Below, one piece after another: positions 61,260-64,000 of a stretch of 64,000 bases of DNA (positions are counted from its first letter, which is position 1; each line of letters begins with the position of its first letter). The notes under the pieces are model-generated. The model did no database searches. It was not told the DNA's origin and saw only the letters and a program-made list of their open reading frames with translations. Source of the stretch: Cytophaga sp. FL35 (lineage in GTDB: Bacteria; Bacteroidota; Bacteroidia; Flavobacteriales; Flavobacteriaceae). The position numbers and the translations under genes were made by a program. The stretch lies in the NCBI RefSeq assembly GCF_014349235.1, contig NZ_JACSOH010000016.1, positions 1-64,000 of the forward strand, written 5' to 3'.

Positions 61260-61262
61260 CCT

Positions 61263-62288
61263 ATGCAATCTAATGATACCGCTGATTGGAGCGATGATGA
61301 ACTTTTTGAACACCATAGTTTTATTGCTTCCAAAGGCCAGGACCCATTAAGGGTTGATAAATTTTTATTGAACTTTATAGAGTATGCCACCCGAAACAAA
61401 ATACAACAGGCCGCAAAAAGCGGGCATATTTGGGTAAACGGTAGTATTGTAAAGCAGAACTATAAAGTAAAACCGGGAGATGAGGTAAAGGTATTGTTAG
61501 AACACCCGCCCCATGAATTTCTTTTGGTTCCCGAAGATATTCCTTTGGATATTGTTTATGAGGACGATGTGTTGTTAGTGGTAAACAAACCAGCGGGCAT
61601 GGTGGTACATCCGGGACATGGAAATTATTCCGGAACCCTGATCAACGCCTTACTTCATCACATACAGGATTTACCTGTTAACAGTAATGAAAGGCCTGGG
61701 CTTGTACACAGAATAGATAAAGATACTTCAGGATTGCTGGTTGTTGCAAAAACCGAAGCTGCAATGACCCATTTGGCCAAACAATTTTTTGATAAGACTT
61801 CAGAAAGGGAATATATAGCTATGGTTTGGGGAAATGTAGAGGATGATGAAGGAACTATAGAAGGTAATATTGCCAGAAATCCTAAAAACCGCTTGCAAAT
61901 GCAAGTTTTTCCAGAGGGGGATGAAGGCAAGGAGGCCGTTACACATTATAAGGTTTTGGAACGTTTGGGCTATGTCACTTTGGTGTCATGTAAATTAGAG
62001 ACTGGCCGTACCCACCAAATAAGGGTGCATATGAAGTATATTGGTCATACCTTGTTCAATGATGAAAGATATGGGGGCGATAAAATACTCAAGGGTACCA
62101 CTTTTACTAAATACAAGCAATTTGTAGATAATGCCTTCAAATTATTACCTAGACAGGCATTGCATGCAAAAACATTAGGGTTCATTCACCCGGTTACAGG
62201 GGAGCAAATGCGATTTGATTCTGAAATTCCCACGGATATGGTGCAGTGCATTGAAAAGTGGAGACACTATTCCAAACATAGTCAGTAA
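61263..62288 (+). CDS. rluD: RluA/RluD family 23S rRNA pseudouridine synthase
   Basis: An S4 RNA-binding domain (about 28-75, RVDKFLLNFIEYATRNKIQQAAKSGHIWVNG) precedes the catalytic domain with the signature HRIDKDTSGLLVVAK; D152 is the nucleophile. LETGRTHQIRVHMKYIGH and RYGG follow. It converts specific uridines of 23S rRNA to pseudouridine; the exact positions (RluD-like) are inferred from length and S4 domain. Length 341. It begins 3 bp after the PASTA gene. Confidence 0.92.
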   Translation: MQSNDTADWSDDELFEHHSFIASKGQDPLRVDKFLLNFIEYATRNKIQQAAKSGHIWVNGSIVKQNYKVKPGDEVKVLLEHPPHEFLLVPEDIPLDIVYEDDVLLVVNKPAGMVVHPGHGNYSGTLINALLHHIQDLPVNSNERPGLVHRIDKDTSGLLVVAKTEAAMTHLAKQFFDKTSEREYIAMVWGNVEDDEGTIEGNIARNPKNRLQMQVFPEGDEGKEAVTHYKVLERLGYVTLVSCKLETGRTHQIRVHMKYIGHTLFNDERYGGDKILKGTTFTKYKQFVDNAFKLLPRQALHAKTLGFIHPVTGEQMRFDSEIPTDMVQCIEKWRHYSKHSQ

Positions 62289-62336
62289 ACCATAGTTTTA
62301 TTCAATATTCCTATTGAAAAGTCTTCTTTTTCTTGG

Positions 62337-62367
62337 TTGATGGTCTAAGGTAACATCAGTAAATTTG
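62337..62367 (+). promoter_or_regulatory. Promoter of yaaA
   Basis: TTGA (62337-62340) and TAAATTTG (62360-62367) with a 19-bp spacer; ATG 62394 follows after 26 bp. The -33 is a partial match. Confidence 0.5.
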
Positions 62368-62393
62368 TCGTATCCTTTTAAGAACAAAGAATA

Positions 62394-63155
62394 ATGAAAA
62401 TAGTAGTTTCTCCGGCGAAGTCTTTGGATTTTGAAACAGAATTTCCTCAAATACAACCTACACAACCCATTTTTTTGGATCAAGCTGTGAAGCTGAATAA
62501 CGTTTTGGCCAAGAAAAAGCCTAAAGCCATTAAGGAGTTGATGTCTATTTCAGATAATTTGGCAGAACTTAATTGGGAACGAAATCAAAATTTTTCTACT
62601 CCATTCAATGAGGAAAATGCTCGACCTGCTATTTATACTTTCAGTGGGGATGTGTACCAAGGTTTAGATGCTTTCAGTATTCCAACAAAGAAAATAGATA
62701 AACTCCAAAATAGGTTAAGAATTCTTTCTGGCTTGTACGGAATATTAAAACCGTTGGATTTAATGCAGGCCTATCGTTTGGAAATGGGAACCAAACTAAA
62801 GGTAGGAAGAAAAGAAAATCTGTATCAATTCTGGAAAAAGGATATAACAGCGGCCTTGAACAATGAGCTTAAGGATGATGAGTTGTTCATTAATTTGGCA
62901 AGTAATGAATATTTCAAAGCTGTGGATACAAAGGTGCTCAAAGTTCCCGTCGTAGCTCCGGTTTTTAAAGATTGGAAGAATGACAAGCTAAAAGTCATTA
63001 GTTTTTTTGCCAAAAAAGCAAGAGGCTCCATGGTACGCTATATTATAGATACCGGCGCCAGTACCATAGATGATATAAAGGCCTTTGACTACGATGGGTA
63101 TAAATTTAGCGAAGAACATACCCAAAAGGAGTTGGAACCCGTTTTTGTGAGATAA
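62394..63155 (+). CDS. yaaA: YaaA family peroxide stress protein (UPF0246)
   Basis: The start [16 protein letters not shown] and the segments [53 protein letters not shown] and [15 protein letters not shown] match the YaaA family in order. In E. coli the protein lowers free iron during hydrogen peroxide stress and binds DNA. Length 253 is normal. It is followed directly by the convergent gene for ribosomal protein THX. Confidence 0.95.
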   Translation: MKIVVSPAKSLDFETEFPQIQPTQPIFLDQAVKLNNVLAKKKPKAIKELMSISDNLAELNWERNQNFSTPFNEENARPAIYTFSGDVYQGLDAFSIPTKKIDKLQNRLRILSGLYGILKPLDLMQAYRLEMGTKLKVGRKENLYQFWKKDITAALNNELKDDELFINLASNEYFKAVDTKVLKVPVVAPVFKDWKNDKLKVISFFAKKARGSMVRYIIDTGASTIDDIKAFDYDGYKFSEEHTQKELEPVFVR

Positions 63156-63284
63156 TTATTTTTTCTTGCTCAGGCCTATTTTTTCCTCTACTGTGGGCTT
63201 CCTTTTTATTTTTCTTGGCCTTTTTGAGCCGTAAGACCTGTTGGCAATTTTTCCTCTGCGTGATTTCTTGTCTCCTTTTCCCAT
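63156..63284 (-). CDS. 30S ribosomal protein THX
   Basis: A 42-residue, strongly basic protein starting MGKGDKKSRRGKIANRSYG, followed by SKRPRKIKRKPTVEEK, which matches the small THX/bS31-like protein of the 30S head. In Thermus it sits in a pocket of the 16S rRNA. The gene has an ATG start and its stop codon abuts the yaaA stop exactly (stop-to-stop with no gap). It is too short for most ORF cut-offs. Confidence 0.85.
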   Translation of the reverse strand: MGKGDKKSRRGKIANRSYGSKRPRKIKRKPTVEEKIGLSKKK

Positions 63285-63366
63285 ATTTCTTAATTTTTGG
63301 GAAAGTAGTTAATTACTGGCATCAAGTCAAATGGTATTAAATAAGTTGTTAGCTTCTTTGATAGGG

Positions 63367-63394
63367 TTTGCATCACTTCAAACGTGTAAGTTTG
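63367..63394 (+). promoter_or_regulatory. Promoter of the uracil-DNA glycosylase-like gene
   Basis: TTTG (63367-63370) and TAAGTTTG (63387-63394) with a 16-bp spacer. Transcription near 63401 allows the TTG start at 63413. Confidence 0.5.
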
Positions 63395-63412
63395 TAGTCA
63401 AAATATGTCATT

Positions 63413-64000
63413 TTGTTTTTACACACCCACCCCTATGAACCCTTTTTATTTCCTGAAGCTACAAAACTAATAGTAGGAACTTTGCCTCCACCTAGGTTTA
63501 CGGAAGGACAATTAAAACCTGATGATGTAGATTTTTGCTACGGAAGTAGAAATGGAATGCTTTGGCCTATTTTGGACCAATTATTTGGTCTTGGATTGGT
63601 TTACGAAACCACGGAATTTGCCATAAATCAGCGTAAGGACTTTCTAGTTAAACATAAAATTGGAGTTTGTGATATCGTGGAAAGTGCCGAAAGGGAGAAA
63701 ATAGACGCCTCTGATTTGGGCATGCAAAACGTAAAATTGCGGCCCATGCTTTCCTATTTGGAAGAATATGAAAGAATAGATACGATTTTATTTATGGGTG
63801 GGAACAGTAAAAATGGTCCCGAGTATTTTTTTAGAAAGCTGGTCAAACCCAAAAAAATAAGTCTGGAGACCATTACTGAAGTTGTTCCTAGAATCTATAA
63901 ATTTCAGTTACCCCAATCTAAAAGGGAAGTTAGGACGGTTTCATTAACAGCACCATCCGGAGCTGCGAATAGGGCTGTGGGAAGCCTATTGGAATATAAG
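63413..64000 (+). CDS. Uracil-DNA glycosylase family protein (3' end outside window)
   Basis: The frame is open from 63398 to the last base, so the gene is cut at the window edge; 196 codons are visible. TTG 63413 is the likely start, giving FLHTHPYEPFLFPEATKLIVGTLPPPRF. That LIVGTLPPPRF motif, DFCYGSRNGMLWPIL, GICDIVES-like GVCDIVESAEREKIDASDLG and FMGGNSKNGPEYFFRK fit a mug/UDG-like superfamily. Such enzymes remove uracil or mismatched bases from DNA. The stop codon at 63395-63397 in frame upstream excludes earlier starts. Confidence 0.88.
   Translation, partial: MFLHTHPYEPFLFPEATKLIVGTLPPPRFTEGQLKPDDVDFCYGSRNGMLWPILDQLFGLGLVYETTEFAINQRKDFLVKHKIGVCDIVESAEREKIDASDLGMQNVKLRPMLSYLEEYERIDTILFMGGNSKNGPEYFFRKLVKPKKISLETITEVVPRIYKFQLPQSKREVRTVSLTAPSGAANRAVGSLLEYK

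Overview
The window reads as ordinary chromosomal DNA of a flavobacterium (Bacteroidota, Flavobacteriaceae, probably marine). The evidence is several-fold: secreted proteins with the C-terminal sorting domain of the type IX secretion system (T9SS); the Bacteroidota promoter element TAnnTTTG in front of many genes, with no Shine-Dalgarno runs; TTG and GTG starts; AT-rich intergenic DNA; and typical flavobacterial gene sets (DUF6702 + M1 peptidase, Nif3 + coiled-coil protein, rsfS-ftsH-LUD-cdsA-psd, PASTA-rluD beside ddl-coaD). The genus cannot be fixed by eye. I see no tRNA, rRNA, insertion sequence, prophage or CRISPR array.

Layout. 1-5.8 kb: surface-protein locus, with the end of a large T9SS adhesin, a second T9SS cargo protein and a repeat-rich 1025-residue secreted protein. 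6.1-10.6 kb: two paralogous carboxypeptidase-regulatory-like proteins, DUF6702 and an M1 peptidase. 10.7-18.2 kb: tatA/B-like gene, PAP2 phosphatase, O-methyltransferase, GNAT, kynureninase, a two-component pair, an MFS transporter and a lipoprotein. 18.3-25.2 kb: solitary short ClpP, FeS photolyase, kynurenine 3-monooxygenase, Nif3 operon, lpxK. 25.2-31.7 kb: TPR hybrid kinase, gap, lipA, two ECF-like sigma factors, one with an anti-sigma factor. 31.8-38.9 kb: murB, aminotransferase, aspartic protease with PDZ, DUF1573, valS. 39-47.3 kb, the most accessory-like part: TetR regulator with two matching operators, an unknown secreted protein, a DoxX-like/outer-membrane-channel operon divergent from a sensor/OmpR pair, a sterol-desaturase-like protein and a creatininase. 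47.3-52.1 kb: operon rsfS-ftsH-LUD-cdsA-psd-ACBP. 52.2-64 kb: birA, pyrE, NUDIX, M14 peptidase, PAS kinase with receiver, coaD, ddl, PASTA, rluD, yaaA, the tiny ribosomal protein THX, and the start of a uracil-DNA-glycosylase-like gene running off the end.

How they fit together. Envelope building is the main thread (lpxK, murB, ddl, PASTA, cdsA, psd, PAP2), with protein quality control (ftsH, clpP, M1 and M14 peptidases), cofactor synthesis (lipA, coaD, birA, and kynU/kmo of the kynurenine route) and several signalling units. I found no clearly new multi-gene system. The best leads are regulatory: a helically phased TTAA array between the OmpR-type pair and the channel operon, with a terminator hairpin in the channel leader; a TetR regulator whose second operator faces no recognisable target; a structured leader before kmo; and pyrE/NUDIX start codons only 7 bp apart.
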